A stretch of DNA of 64,000 bases from Siphonodentalium dalli (GCA_032622095.1 CP136069.1:86326958-86390957); one strand, 5' to 3'. Counted from the stretch's first letter, positions 33,201 through 48,200 are shown. Notes: generated by a model not told the origin, from the letters alone. Made by a program: numbers and translations.

Positions 33201-36200
33201 GGTCTCCGACAAACGATAAAGCCGCGTCAATCATTGCCATCATGTCGCAGTGATGTCTTTGACCTCAAATGACGAGTGAGACATTATGTTGTCAATTTCA
33301 TTCTTTCGATTAATAGTCGGGTCACTGTGTGTGTCTATACTAGTAACACTGTCAATTCCGGGTGTCACCAAACGTAAAACTTACCGTAACTTACACGCAG
33401 TTAACACCGTTTATGTCGGAATCGATCTTGAAAACGTTATACATGGAACTAATACACTATGTTCCGATTAGTCGACGGCAAAATTCAGAGTCGACGTTCT
33501 GACATTTCAGCGTCGTCTACGACTAGTCGATTAATCGTTTCAACCCTAGTCCTAGGAATCACTGTTCATGTAACATTGAACTTGATTAAAGTACAATAAA
33601 TCAATGAATATATTACCTCTACTATTTAGAAGAACTAACAGTTGGGCAACTTCAGATTTTGTTATTATGTAAACAATTCTCTCATTGGCTGATGCCACTC
33701 ACAGTGATCTATCACTAAAACGAACAATTAGATTTTTCGTTCTTAAAAAATGCATGTATCTCCCCACATTTGACATGTGACAATTAAGTTAATTGTTCTT
33801 AATGTGCTCGTTGGGTCATATCAACTCTACCTTGTCTGAGTTGTACATAAATCGTAATTTTCCATCCAATATTCACATTGAATAACTGTCGGCTATTATC
33901 AAGTGACGTAATTCTGCAAAATTGTTTAAAACAGGAAGTTATCAATCCAGTTCCCTATTGCACATTACTTATTTAAAATTTGCAGCCAAACCCAGCACGA
34001 GTTATCTCCCATCGTCCCTCTTGAGATGCGGAGTTGACCGGGAGCTTGGAATATAAAATTTGCTTTCACATCTCAAGGTATCAATCACCCCCCAGGGCCC
34101 TACTTGAAAATATATAGATATATTAGTTTGAGATGGTCATTTCTACATTTATCTAGTAATGAGAATGAATTAAAATGTGTACTTAGTAGTGTATAGCAGA
34201 GCCAGTTTTAACACGCCCGATGTCTGTTTACTCACATCCGTAATCCCTTTTATTCGGATTATCACCGGTTGGCTATATGCGAACGAACTATTTACAGATT
34301 GGGTGGTTTTCTCAGAAATGATTAGGAATTCCCGACAGTTAGACTTGAATGAATATTCGAGGAACTAACAGCTATTTTCTGGTAAGTTGGGAAAGATACT
34401 AACAATCTGAATACACCATCGTTTCAAGAAAAAAATACGGAATATGATGATATAAACTCAGAAAGCACGAATGTTTGTGTGGCATAAAAATTTGTACTCT
34501 GTAATTTCGTGCAAATCATCTGCCAATGAAAATGCAGTATACAAACGTTTTACTTTCCAAACTGTTCTTTATATTAATATAATAACTAAATATCATATAT
34601 TGATTTAATATTATTAAATAATATTTTATTCAACTAACAGTGATTCCTAGGGACTGTGCTTTCACTTAGTGTTAAAATAAACTACCGGGATCAATTAGAA
34701 CCTGATAAAAGATTTTTTCGATAATTAGGCGGACACTGTCATTGGTTAATATGAACTTCACGTGGATAAAAAGTAATATTTGAGACAGAAAAAAATATGA
34801 TTTACCTGCTGCGCTCTCATCGGCCACGCGGTATCACCCGTGGTTAAAGTAAATGGCGAACCAAATTTTATAGTGGCTATAAATAGACAAACGAATATGG
34901 CAAGGGTGATAATTCACTGAATAGTTCTCACTTCCGCTTTAGATTGAGATCTGAAGCAAAGCACGTTTTCGCGAACAGAACACTTTTTACGAAGCAAAAG
35001 CTATAATAAGAATATATTTCACTTGTTTATTTTGTGGTAGGTGAAGCTAAACATTGAATACGTATATTCTGAGTCCCATGGCCTTGTCAGCCTTTATAAT
35101 TGGCTACGGCAATCAGCATTGCCGAAGCAATTTGCTGAAGCAAACTGGGCCACGGCATACTGTTGCGTAGCGGATTGCCGAAGCCAAACAATCTGAATTA
35201 AGAGGGCTGCCTTGTTCCCATTGTCTCCGACACAACTTATCAATTGTTGTGATTACCGTTATATCAGTTTCACACCTGAGTACCTGGTCAAAACAGCTGA
35301 TCGCTACAGGTGTTAGATTATATTTGATTTTGTTAGCAGCAATAAACCCGTTGAAAGTGTAATTTAACACAAAATAGTATAACATTATGTGAATATAAAC
35401 TATATGTATAACATAAGTAAAAGTGGTTTATATATATTATACTGTGTGCATTCAAGCCTTGAAATCGTGTGCCTGTCATTTGCAGAATGAGGTCCCCAGA
35501 GGGTGAATTTGGTGATGCTAACACGCTATGCTGGTTAGCATCACTAAGTTTGCCCTCTGGGGACCTCATTCTGCAAATGACAGACACTATTTCAAGGCTC
35601 GGATGTATAATATATGTAATAATCTCATTGAAAGCTGTGATGTGTAAAGTATTGTGGTGACAGTCACAGGCATTCTAAACAGTTGTGGTAGAGCACAGGG
35701 GTGGGTCTTTAGTGAACCATCAGTCGCTATAACACAAACATTTATGGGGCTCTGAGTCTTGGTCAGGCAGGGTCTATAGTAAACTGAGCCTACCTTTAAA
35801 AGTCTTTATCATGCATTTATTTGATACTGTACTCATGCCAAACGGAACACATTCCATAATTGAGTGATATCATATTATATATTTTTGCAAAAATTGAGGA
35901 CCTCACAATTAGCCAACATAAACACTACCTCAATAAAATTAAGCCGATTTAATCCCTTCTAATTAATGGGGCCGACTTCGCGTAGGAACGTCTTCGTATG
36001 GGCCCGACTCCGTGGGGGGCCGACTTCTCCAGATACCGCCCACTTACCTTTATATAAATGGACTTCTTGTACAAAGTGATGGAGAATAGATGCATTAAAT
36101 ATCTATTTATTAAGATCTCAATCACTGTTTAGAAGGCCTGTGGTGACAGAACAGATTATTGAAAATCAGTTGGTTGCACTCACTGGACTGTCATACAGTG

Positions 36201-39200
36201 TATGACTGAATGCTATCAGGATAACATAATAACAAGCCCAATGCTCATTTATTTCCAATATACGGTGCTCAGGGGGACACAGTTTTTAGTTACCGTAATT
36301 ATAAGGGAGAGGCAAGTTATACATTTTGAACTTCACATTCTTGGAGTTCTAAAGAAGTGAAAGGCAATATTATCAAGATAAAATCAAGGACATTCGATAA
36401 AGTGAGCCAGATTCGGCGGATTGTCATTCACTTAACTTAGCTGCAGCATGCTGTGTCATTCTATAGGCTGCTTTCCAGATATATATACATTCTGGCAAAA
36501 TGTTGCAATTTTCTTCATTTTTTCCATGTTGTCCGCCACTTGCCGCTCATGGCACATTCATTACTGACAATTAATTCCATCAATTCCATCATATTTCAAC
36601 AGAATATAACCTTAAGTAAGACAAGGACACAATATTACCTAACTGAGTGAATCCTGGTGTGTTCTATGTCATGGGTTCGACTTTGGAGCATTTCTCGAAA
36701 TATGAATTTCTCATGTCTTAAAACTGAAATTTTTTCAAAGTAAATTTTTCTAACTTAGACCAATTCTAAGTAATGAAACTCAATCAAATGGTTATGTTTA
36801 TGTTCTAAATTACTACAATACCCAAAATATTTCAACAAAATTTCAAATACAAAAAAGTTTGTTATGTTGCTAAAGACGGCCCCGTGCGAAGGGGGCCTGG
36901 ACTCCTCACCGGAAGTAAATTTCGCTGGAATGGACATTTCGCCGAAAGTCATTTTCGACGGAGTGACAGTTAGCCGGAATATTATAATCCTGTGACCTGC
37001 TAATTAGTCATTAGTGAAGACTGATTGACATAGGTACTATGAAAACAAACTTCGGGCTTCCTTCCTCGCACGTGTGATTATTACCATTTGTGTTTTACCG
37101 ACCAGTCCTTCGAATTTGGAAAACGTAGGTGCGCGATATATCGCTCGGAGCTTTTGGAATTTGCGCGCGCATTTTTTGCGGGAGCACAATTCAAATTAAC
37201 ATGGATGAAATGATTACTGAATAAAGACAAACACAATTATAATGATACACACGTGTAATTCCAAGTGTGCCTTTGGCAACTTAAAGTGAAAACAGAAATA
37301 AAAACATATGTTTATATTGTAGTACAATATCTAGTCCACAATAATCCGATTATCTGGCAATCCAGGTGAATCTAATAACGGTAATGAGTCCAATTCCGCG
37401 TCTGAGAGCGCATGCTCACCAGACTCGCAGTCGCTTAAAAATTCAAACTCGGAAGTGGAATCGTTACCGCAATCAGATTCACCGGAATCCGACGAATCAA
37501 CCGGGGCTCTCTTTCGTTTTGATAGAGTCGGTATTTGAGGAGGCTCCAATGTCCATTCTTCGCTTTCTCTGAGTCGAGAGATACTGGCTTCGAAGTATAG
37601 CTTCGAAGTATAGTTAAACTTAAAACCTAATCTATGGCAATAATATTCAAATGAATCGGCGAATCCCGCATGCCGAAACATCAAACGAGGCTGCCAAAGA
37701 ATTGACACTTTTTTGCGGGAACTCGCACGTGCAGCAGTTGTGACGAGGTGTACCCCAATCATTGAGTGAGAAAGACGCCGGCGGCCGATTTGATCTTTGT
37801 TATTATGTTCGTAATCAACGTCATCGCTACTGAGAAAGATACACGGTGAATAGTCTTGTCGGCGTTTAACCATTGATGTGCTGTTTGTTAAAATCTCGTT
37901 GCAAATTCCGACGCGCGCATTTAAATTTTTCGGCGTGCGCATTTAATAACTCGCTGGTTTTTAGATCCGCGTGCGCCAAGGCGCGCAAGCGCAATTGCGC
38001 GCCTCAAACTCGAAGGACTGACCGACAATAGTGTTACCTGAGGTGTGTTCATGTAATTACAATTCACCCGAAGCCAGTGGTGATCCGTAGTAAGTATGTT
38101 GTTTTAGCGGTGGTGATCCGTAGTAAGTATGTTGTTTTAGCGACATGCATAGGGTATATATCACTGGCTTTACAACATATGTGGGATGAAGTGAGGGGTT
38201 AGGGAAAGGGTCATTCGACCCTTTCGAATATCCCGGGGTTAGCCCCCCAAATCACAACTCCTGCTTTGTGGGATGAAGCTGGGTTAATTCCAACACAGGC
38301 GCAGTTAGTTTCAGACCATTTATTACATATCCACCAGAAGGCCAGCACAGTCAAGAAAGAAAGAGCAATTCACGAGCTGTTTGAGAAACTGAAAACCAAG
38401 TCAATGAAACCAAACCAGCTAGAATTGCTCATTCTTTCTTGGCTATGCATCTTTCTTGCTACACATGTATGTGATATTTGGTTCACTTCACTGTTATTAT
38501 GTTTATTATACCCCCACTTTCGAAGAAAATGGGGGGTATACTGGATTGACTGCGTCTGTCCGTCACGCTTTCTCCCTCCGTCCGTCTGTCCGTCCGTCCG
38601 ACCTCATAACTCGAACAACTATGAACCAATTTCAATTTTTTTTTGTATGCAATCTCCTTAGGACTGCCTCTCCGCATGATGCTAATTGCGGTTCGGTTCG
38701 ACTTTTTTTTTTTAAGTTACGCCTCATTTTCGACTTAGAAAATTTCTCACTTTTTCGGTTTCCGGATGATATCTCAAGTTTTGATCCTTTAATTGCAAAT
38801 ACTGTTTTTTTGTAGATCAGTCATATCAAGATACAGTTTTAATTCGAATTTGAGTTTGATCCGATGATTTTTTCTAGAGTAATGGACTTTTGTCGACTTA
38901 GAAAATTCAATTTTACTTCTTTTTTTTTTGGTTTCCAGATGATAACTAAAGTTTGGACTGTTCAATTGAAAATTCCATTTTTGTGTGAGTCAATGATATC
39001 AAAATACAGGTCAAGTTCGAATTTGAGTTTGATCCGATGATTTTTTTCTCAGAGTTATGGGCTTTTCGACTTAGAAAATTCAATTTTTCTTGTTTTTTCT
39101 TTGGTTTCCGGATGATAACTCAAGTTCGGATTGTTTAATTGGAAGTTCTGTTTTTTTTGGGGTCGTTCATATCAAAATGCAGGTCAAGTTCGAATTTGAG

Positions 39201-42200
39201 TTTGATCCAATGATTTTTCCCAAAGTTATGGGCCTTTCGACTTTGAAATATTTTTTTTTATAAGTTTCTGTTTTTCTGTATGAGGGTACCTTCATGGTGT
39301 AATCAACTCCTCCTACAGTTTTGATCGTAGATATTTGAAACTTCCTTTTTATACGCCCTTTTTGAAAAAAGGTCGTATTATGTAATCAGTCTGTCTGCTG
39401 TCCGTCCGTCCGTTAACATTTTTGGTTTCCGATCGATAACTCCAGTTTGGATAATTTGATCTGAACCAAAGTTGGTATGTGTATTTCCCAGCTAAAGATA
39501 CAGGCCAAGTTCGAATATGGGTTCCGTCCAATTATTTTTACATGAGTTACGGCCCTTTTTCGACTTAGAATTTGACCGTCTGTTAATATTTTTGGTTTCC
39601 GACCGATAACTCCAGTTTGGATTATTTGATCTGAGCCAAAGTTGGTATGTGTCTTTTTCCCAGCAAAACACAGGTCAAGTTCGAATTCGGGTTCCGCCCG
39701 CCAATTTTCACCAGAGTTATGTCCCTTTTTTACTTTGAATTTTTGCCAATTTGAGGTTTCCGGATGATAACTTCAGTAAATGTGTACTGAATGAAATTAA
39801 ATTTGGTATGTAGGTTTACTAGCACTAAAGACAGGTTTTTATGCGCAAACAACGGTCGTATCAAGCCGACACTTAGAGGCGGACATGAGGTCTACTGACC
39901 TTTTATTCGACTTAGAATTTGACCGCATTTTGGCATTGAAATTAGGGGTATATCAGATATTCTTCAAATGTAAGCCCAAAGTATTATTTTATTTTGCAGT
40001 AGTACAATTCGAAATAGCTAAAGGGCGTATTTTGCCACGCCCTAGTTTTTGGATGCTATCACACTCGACAAAAGCCATCTTAGATGTTAAGGTTGCGTTT
40101 AATTTTCTACCCTTTTTTGGGTTTCTGCAATCATTCGAACAAATTTGAACCAATATCAAAATTATTAATCCAAATTTTTCTTTAAAGTTAAAAATCTTTT
40201 TTGTTGGGTTTACAGATAATGCGGGTTGAATTTGCCACCGTGGGGGTATGCTAGCACTCGAGTGCACACCTCTTGTTTATATATGTTTTCGTTCATTGTG
40301 TTTTTATTTCCATATTATATAAGGCCACTATTAAAAATATTTGTGTTTGTCCACTCCCGACTAGATTTTGGAAGTGGGTAGGTAAATATATATTTTTTTT
40401 TCATTAGACCTGATATTTATACCATGTTATAATTTTCCCATATAATAAAACATATCACAAATATCATGATTCGGCATGCTTTATTTGACTAGTTATGTTG
40501 CTGAAAATTGTCATTATATAGGACTTTATCTTGGACTCCTCTTTGGGATCTCCTTGTGAATTTCTGCACATTTCTTGCACACTGGCAGCACCACCTTGTA
40601 TCTCTTTAATATGTCAGGGTTCCTTGTGCAGTTAGGCCCACAGCAGTGGCAGCAGATGTCCAGACTCTCTTGCGAAGAATAAAACGCAAATTCAACATGA
40701 GCTTCACAAGATTGTTGTTCAATTGACATGTATATCAAGGGTCGGGGCACACATGGCAGGATCGATGCATGTATCCCGGATTTTCAGTCAGAAGATAGGG
40801 GCAGTTACATTTAGGCGTGTGGGGTGGCCTGACAGTGTCTCTCACATTTTATTCATTGAACACAGGGTCTTACAACTTACATCCAGAGTGGTGTCATCTG
40901 AGTCGTCTCCAGTCACCAGCGTTGGAGCATGCCTGCTGTAGCCGTGAAACCTTCAAAACATTCTCAATTCAAGCTATATACAAGCCGGAATTGAACAAGA
41001 ACTGGGTAGGCGTCGCGGTGGGATTGGTTGGGACAGGGTGGGGGAGGAATATAAAGTGGACACCCCATGGCATATTTGTGACATATTCTCGAAGAAAGGT
41101 TGGAGTAATAATAGCACAATTAACTCAGTAATTTTGTTAATCATTTTTAATTTATTAATTTTAATAATAATATATTTATCATTAAGATTCATGTTTTCCT
41201 TTGGAAGAAACTTGGGCAGAACCTTTTCTTTTGATGTTCCCAAAAGCATATCGAAAGCATTGGTGCGCTGATCCTTCCTGTTTTGCGCTGTTTCACTTTC
41301 AGGCACTCTCTGTCAGTATAAATTTAACAAATTTGAGTGTTTTTTCCAAGTCCAAAGCAATCTGAATGGGTTCTTTACACTCAGGAGTAAAGATATCTAG
41401 GTCCCTGAAACTTGAACTCAATTCCACTTCCACGTAGTCAGTATCCAAAAATTGCCGATCGACTTCATGTCATTCGCCGACGAAGCTGAAAAACAGAACG
41501 GAAATTCACGACTGAACGATGTTCCCATAATCACCTTTTTGACTGGTCCTCAGCAAAATAGAGATATCCCAGTTAGCCACCGACACCGGTCCCTCCGTCG
41601 GCGTGGCTGTCGATGTCAGCAAATAGTCGATAGCCGACACTTTTCCGACCAATGTCTGTTCGTGGTCTTGATCATGCCATGAATATCTACTCAATAGCTA
41701 CGCCATGGGCATAACTATGGAGTAGAGAATTGTGGCGTGATCTAGTTTGTGGTCATGTAAACTACTAACAAGACTAAAACGATTGCAGTAAATTCCCGGT
41801 TAACCGAGAAGTCACAAAACAAATTTTGCCTATGTTCAATCTATATTGAATTTTCGCACCAAAGTGCTCTTTATTTCTACCATGTGAGGACAAGAGTAAG
41901 CAAGTTGAAGAAATGCACTTTATTGATCCATGCCAAAGAAAGTTCTGGACCCAAACGTTCTCCATTCTATCACAAGAATTATTCTTGCTGTGGCATAAAG
42001 AGGCTGTATATAACGTTAATGTTAAGCATATTTGTAGACCTAGTTTGTTGAACCCTGTAACCGGGCCGCGATGTAACAAAATAGAGCATAATTTGGCCTT
42101 TCAGACATTACACAAGTACATGTATGTAGCTGACAATAGATCATAATTAATAAATAAGACACAACGTCGATTGCTGACGTCTGGTTGCCGACTGCGCTGA

Positions 42201-45200
42201 CAATAGATCAAAATTAAATAATTGTTGGCATGTTAACATACTAAAACTTAACATTCTGTTCGATACAATGAGAAAATCGAGGGAAAACAGCAGTAGGCTT
42301 GAGACTCTATATAATCGAGACAAATGGGGCTATATAAATTAAGCTGTTTTATTTAGGGGTATCAATCGAGCCAGGAATATCAAATGATTGCCATGAGTGT
42401 GCAATATATTTTGGAAAAATATTAAACTTACCTATATTATTCCACCTGGAAATGTATCCATGCACCTAATTAATTCTCCACATCGGAGGGGGATAGCAGG
42501 CAACATGGCCCAGGTGCCCAAACTCAAACCCTAGATGAGTCCATGAGAAGGGGGTGTATAATTCAATTACTGTACCTCCCTTTTAGACCAAAACATAAGT
42601 CACCCATATTTTGGGAAATTCAATTGCACCCTCTGAATTGAGATGGAATGTTATAACTGATACCTCAAACTTTTAAACTTACCAGAAAAATTTCCGCAAA
42701 ACCCCTCAAATCTCAACTCCTATCCAAGGCCAGTTCAGTCTAAAATTTTGGAGAAAAATTTCTAATCATGGTTTAAAAACTGGGACATGATTTACAGCAG
42801 GAAAACTACGATGGAAACTGAATATCGCAGGAACAATTGTAACCTGTTTCACTCTAAAATTTCTATCTCACGTTGATTCAGACATGAAATTTCCAACTTA
42901 AAAAATGTTTGTAGATACTGGTAGATCTGTAGTTACATGTACAGTGTACGTGTATTAGACAATATCAAATATGATCTCAGCTGAAGTTTTCATTCTCCGA
43001 CATGCAGCTTCTATATCTTGCATTGTTATTTTCATATATGATATTGGTAGAATTATTCTATGGTGTATTGGTTCGAGTATACCGGAGGTCTGGTTTCAAT
43101 ATTATGTTTTCATGTGTAAAGTGTAAAGAAACTTCTACATTGCACTGTCTGCTTATAACATGGTTTATTATGCATTTTGAGTATTATTTCATAACAAGTT
43201 TATGAAAAATCTGCATCTCGTGATGCATTGGTTAACATTCAATTGGTCTAAATATTATCATGAAGGAGCGATCGATTGAGTGATCATGTTAATGTCATTT
43301 AGAAAGGCACCCTTGTGTCATTATTAATACAATACAATACAAGACAATAATTAATTTGTATAGCGCTCAATATTATGAGTACATATTCAACGGCGCTTTA
43401 CATTACATCGAGCTCATTGCCTAATCAGCATAATACATGTACATGCACATATATCTAGGAATTAAATGCTACATCAAAGAGATATGTTTTGAGGCCGGTC
43501 TTAAACTTATTTAAATCAGTGAATATTTTCAAGTGAGGTGGAATGCTATTCCATAGATGTGGACCTGCAAATGAAAATGCCCTATCGCCAAACGTTTTCT
43601 GTTTGTTGAAAGGAATGTACAAAAGCATACTGCTATCAGATCGTAATCCATATGTACACACATTTCTGTCTTTGATCATATCCTGTATATACAATGGTGA
43701 CATGTTATTACGAGATTTGAATACAAGCAAAATAATTTTGAACATGATTCGATACTCCACTGGCAGCCAGTGTAATTGCTTGAGAACTGGAGTTATATGT
43801 TCATGCCGAGGAGTGTATGATACAACTCGCGCCGCAGCATTTAGCACTTTTTGCAGGCGATCACACTGGTAATTCGGTAGTCCATACAGTAAAGAATTAC
43901 AGTAATCTAAGTGTGACGTGACAAAAGCATGGACCAATGTCTTAGTTGAGTCTACATCGAGGTATTGTCTAATTTGTCGGATTTTGTATAAACCTCTGAA
44001 CGCCTTCTTACACATATTAGAGATATGGTTATCCATTGTCATGTTTGTGTCAAAATACGATCCCAGGTTGCGAACAGTGTCCTTTGTTGGTATGTCGGCG
44101 TCTCCCACATGAATTGAACTGATGTTGACTTTCTGAAGTTGTTGTCGAGAACCAATGATTATGAATTCAGTCTTATCGTCATTTATCATGAGTCGGTTGG
44201 TAATCATCCACGCTCTAATGTCCACAATACAGTTCTCCACAATTTGACGTGCTTTAGTTTCGCCTCTCTCTGTCGGTCGAAATGAAAAGTAGATTTGGGT
44301 ATCATCTGCATAGCCATGAACATCGGGGAGGTGACTTTCAACAACTGAGAATAATTTCGAAATGTAGAATAAGAACAGCACGGGTCCAAGACAACTTCCT
44401 TGTGGAACTCCGCACTCGATGGGGAAATTTGTAGACTTTGAGCCATTAATGGATATTTGCTGTGATCGGTTCGTGAGGTAAGATTTCAACCAGATAGCTG
44501 CAGTGCCGCGAACACCAAAGTCAGATTGTAGAGTATCTAGAAGAATATCATGGCGGACGGTGTCGAAAGCAGCGCTCAAATCTAGTAGCACAAGCAGAGT
44601 GACCTTTCTTGTTTCCATGCTGCAGAGAATATCATTTTGGACTTTAAGCAGCGCAGTTTCAGTTGAATGGTGTTGACGGAAAGCAGAAGTGTTTATTGGA
44701 AGAGGTGCATGTTGTTCGCTGTGCCGAATGAGTTGGTCTATCACTGCCTTTTCACACAATTTAGAAATGAAGGATAGGTTGCTGACGGGTCGGAAGTTCT
44801 TGAAAACAAGGTCAGCACCGGATTTCTTGAGAAGAGGGTGAACTATGGCTGTTTTCCAGCTACTGGGAACACGTCCTTGGCTTAATGATAGGTTTATCAA
44901 CTGGGTGATGATAGGTATCAGGGAGTCACATTTCTTGAGTAGCGTTGTTGGTATAGGATCGAGTTCACAAGGTGCATTTGAAGAGCGTTTGATGATTTTA
45001 ACGACGTCGTCAAGGTCGAGATCGTCGAATGTTGTGAACGTTTCCGTGGCTTCCTCTTTGTCGACACAAGGCGCTTTCACGGTGATGTTGTCAATCTTCT
45101 TTTGGATAAGTTCTATCTTTTCAGAAAAGAATTCACCAAACTGCTCCGCCAATTGTCCTGCGTCATCATGCGGTGGTAGTGTCTCATTCGGTTTCTCCTC

Positions 45201-48200
45201 ACACATCTTTTTCACAACTTTGAAAAGTTGCCTGGTGTCACCTTCGCACTTGTTGATCGAGTCGGTGTAGTGTGACTTCCGGGCTTCCTTTAGTTGATTG
45301 GAGAACTTGTTTCGGGCATCACAGTACGATCTTTCATGTTCTGCAGACGTGCCTCGGGTCCTCTCCTTTTTTCTCCGGTCGGCTTTGAGTACTTTCAGGT
45401 TGTCGTTGAACCAGGGTAGCATTGGACGCACGACTATTGTTTTGGTCTTAGTTGGTGCATGTTGGTCTAGCAGCTGGGATAACGTGTTGTTGTAACAAGA
45501 CACAAGTCCATTTAAATCAGTCCATTGTTGTTTATGCAGATCTGATTCTTTGATGTCACTGTCAAATTTCTCAATATTGATGTTGTTAATTTTGCGGAAA
45601 GTCACAGTTTTCTTTGTCAACTTCGGTCTGAGGGTGCTGATTGTGCAGTCCACAAAGGAATGATCTGAGAGTTTAGTTGTCACGGTTGGTTGGGTTATGG
45701 AAAAAGTCGTCTGAACATCTGGTGATGATGAGGTCTAGAATATGTCCAGATTCATGTGTAGTAGTTGTGACGTGTTGTGTCAGTCCATGCGAATATAGGA
45801 GTTTGTCAAAGTATTGAGCAGTAGCGTCGTTAACATCATCGACATGAATGTTGAAGTCACCTCAGATGATGAGTTTTTCTGGACACACAACCAACGATTC
45901 AAGATATTCTTTGAATTCCTTTAAGAAGGTGCAGGTTGTGACTGGATGGTTGTCAGAAAACGGAGGACGATATAGGCAAACGGCACGCAGAACATCGATG
46001 TGTAGTTTAAGTTTCCACTCGAGGAATTCAAACGAGGATTTTTCCCTTATTAACTAAAATAAGCCTGCGCAAAAGGTCGCATAACAAATTTTATCGGGAG
46101 ACTGTTCATTTGCTGTAATGTTGCTACGAGTGCAATTTAACTACATGTATGCATTGGAATGTGCAATTCCATAGCTTCCACAAAACAGGGAAATGTTGGA
46201 TTTAGCACTGTCAATAAAATTAACTATAATAGTTGAATTTAGGATGCGCCTGATCTTGTCAGTGTTCTTGGCTGTCAAATCATCATTCAACTGTAGATCA
46301 TCTCTTGCCTCTTGGGTGATCATGGTTTATGAAAATGTGTCTTTGTGATTTAAACACCTAGAACTGGCCCATGAGCACCTTAACATCATGTTCGTGGGTT
46401 TGTATTTTTACTCCACGATAACCGAGGAGTGAAAATCCTAACTCGCAAATGTATTGGATCTTGGGCCATTGTTGGTGTTTGAATCATCACTCACGAATTG
46501 TGTCTCGAAATAGTGGCGGTCTATCATTTGCGAACACACAAGAACGCAGAGTCAACTACACCCATCAAGTGTAAAGGTGTAAAGGCTTTAATGCAACATT
46601 GGTCTGTATCTGTAGTGTACACTTCCTGGTATTTCCAGATGTAGTTCTTACATGACTGTCCTGTTTGGATGTTTCAGTTACTACTATATTACAAATATAT
46701 GTTTGCAGTCATCATACCCACATTTTTCTATGTGGATAGGTAGGCAGGAGAACTTTAAAAAAACACAGAACGTATTATGTTATTTGTTCGTTTGTCCATT
46801 CATTTGTTTGCTTTTTTCGTTTCTGCATGATAACTTTAGTAAGTCTGAATGGAATGAAAATTTGTATTTGGGTAATGCAGCCAATTTTCACCAGAGTTAT
46901 GGCCCATTTTGTTGGAATTTGCACTCAATTTTCGTCTCCAGATGATAACTTTAGGAAGTCTGAACTGAATGGAATGAAATTTGGTATGTCAGTTTACTAG
47001 CCCAGAATACAGGTCAAGTTTGAATTTGAGTTCTGCCGGCCAATTTGGCTATGGCCCTTTGTTGGAATTACCATGGGTGTATTTTGCCATGCCCTAGCGA
47101 TCCTCTTGTTTATTATGATTAGATATGAAAACAATTGGCTGACAACATGCATACATATAATTGATTCATATTACCGTACTGTCATCTTAGTGTTCGGGGA
47201 AAACATTGTTTCCAGACCACTACTCGACCGATATGTAAATATCCCCAATCACCTCTCAACAGTGTTTTTAGTGTTAATGCCCCAAGTGCCATGGATGCTA
47301 TTTTAAGACGACATGTGTAAAGAAGAGTGAAAGGAAATCTTTTTGCTAAAAAGGTTATACTCCATTGAGAAAATATCTTGGTTACCCAATGAACTCCATT
47401 TTGCGTTGGCTAAGCAAACTGATTTTTCCTCTGCATTGACCTGGGTATTGCCTATTGCCTAGGCGAATTCCCAGGGCTGCTAATGTTAACACTTACTATA
47501 CTAAATGGATGTTCCCACTCAGTTATAAAAGTATACACTGGAATAGTCTCATCTGGAGGGGTTTTCAGGAATAATGAGATGACAGATAATACTAGTACAG
47601 TAGGAGTCTTATTTATGGGAGGGAAATGTTCAGATAATAAGCTCAACAAAAGACCTGTCTACATGTGCATGTCAATGAGTATTTAGTTTAGAAAGCGTTA
47701 ACTGTGGCATATTTGACAAACTGTTGTGCTAACCCTGTTTATTTCCAAATTGTACAGCTGTGATTTTCCAAAAAAAGGTTGTAATTCTTACATCTAAGGA
47801 TTTGCTTTTTCCAGATATATAAATGTGACTTATTTTTGAAGCCTTGACAATTATACTGCTACTTTTTCAGGCAAATTTAAGTGAAAACTCAAAGAAAAAA
47901 GGAAAGAAAGAAAAGAACAACAGAGGTACCAATTGTGATAAAGCAGATGTGAACAAGACCATTATCAAAGTTGATCACTTGTTGGAAAATAAAGGTTCAA
48001 AAATACAAGAGAAAAAGACAGAAAAAAGGAAAGAAACATTCAAAAACTATGTGAAGAAAAAAAAGAAGAATAATGTCTTATCTGGTAAATTTATTGTCAC
48101 TGAAAACATGAAGATCGTGGATTTGGACAAAGAGGTGAATACCAGCCAGAGTGAAGCTGATGAGAAAAAGAACAGAAATATATCTTCTCCCAAGAAGAGA

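Noticed and set aside
38266-38661. 131-codon plus-strand ORF starting with TTG
   Set aside because: The first 60 codons look protein-like, but the frame then runs into the dispersed CCGTCCGT repeat; no family recognised and no clear splice site, so it was left out of the features.
44845-45270. 141-codon plus-strand ORF
   Set aside because: Antisense shadow of the LINE reverse-transcriptase frame at 43455-45683.
46141-46323. 60-codon minus-strand ORF beginning MITQEARDDLQLNDDL
   Set aside because: Composition is plausible for an exon, but there is no recognisable homologue, no clear donor and no neighbouring exon.
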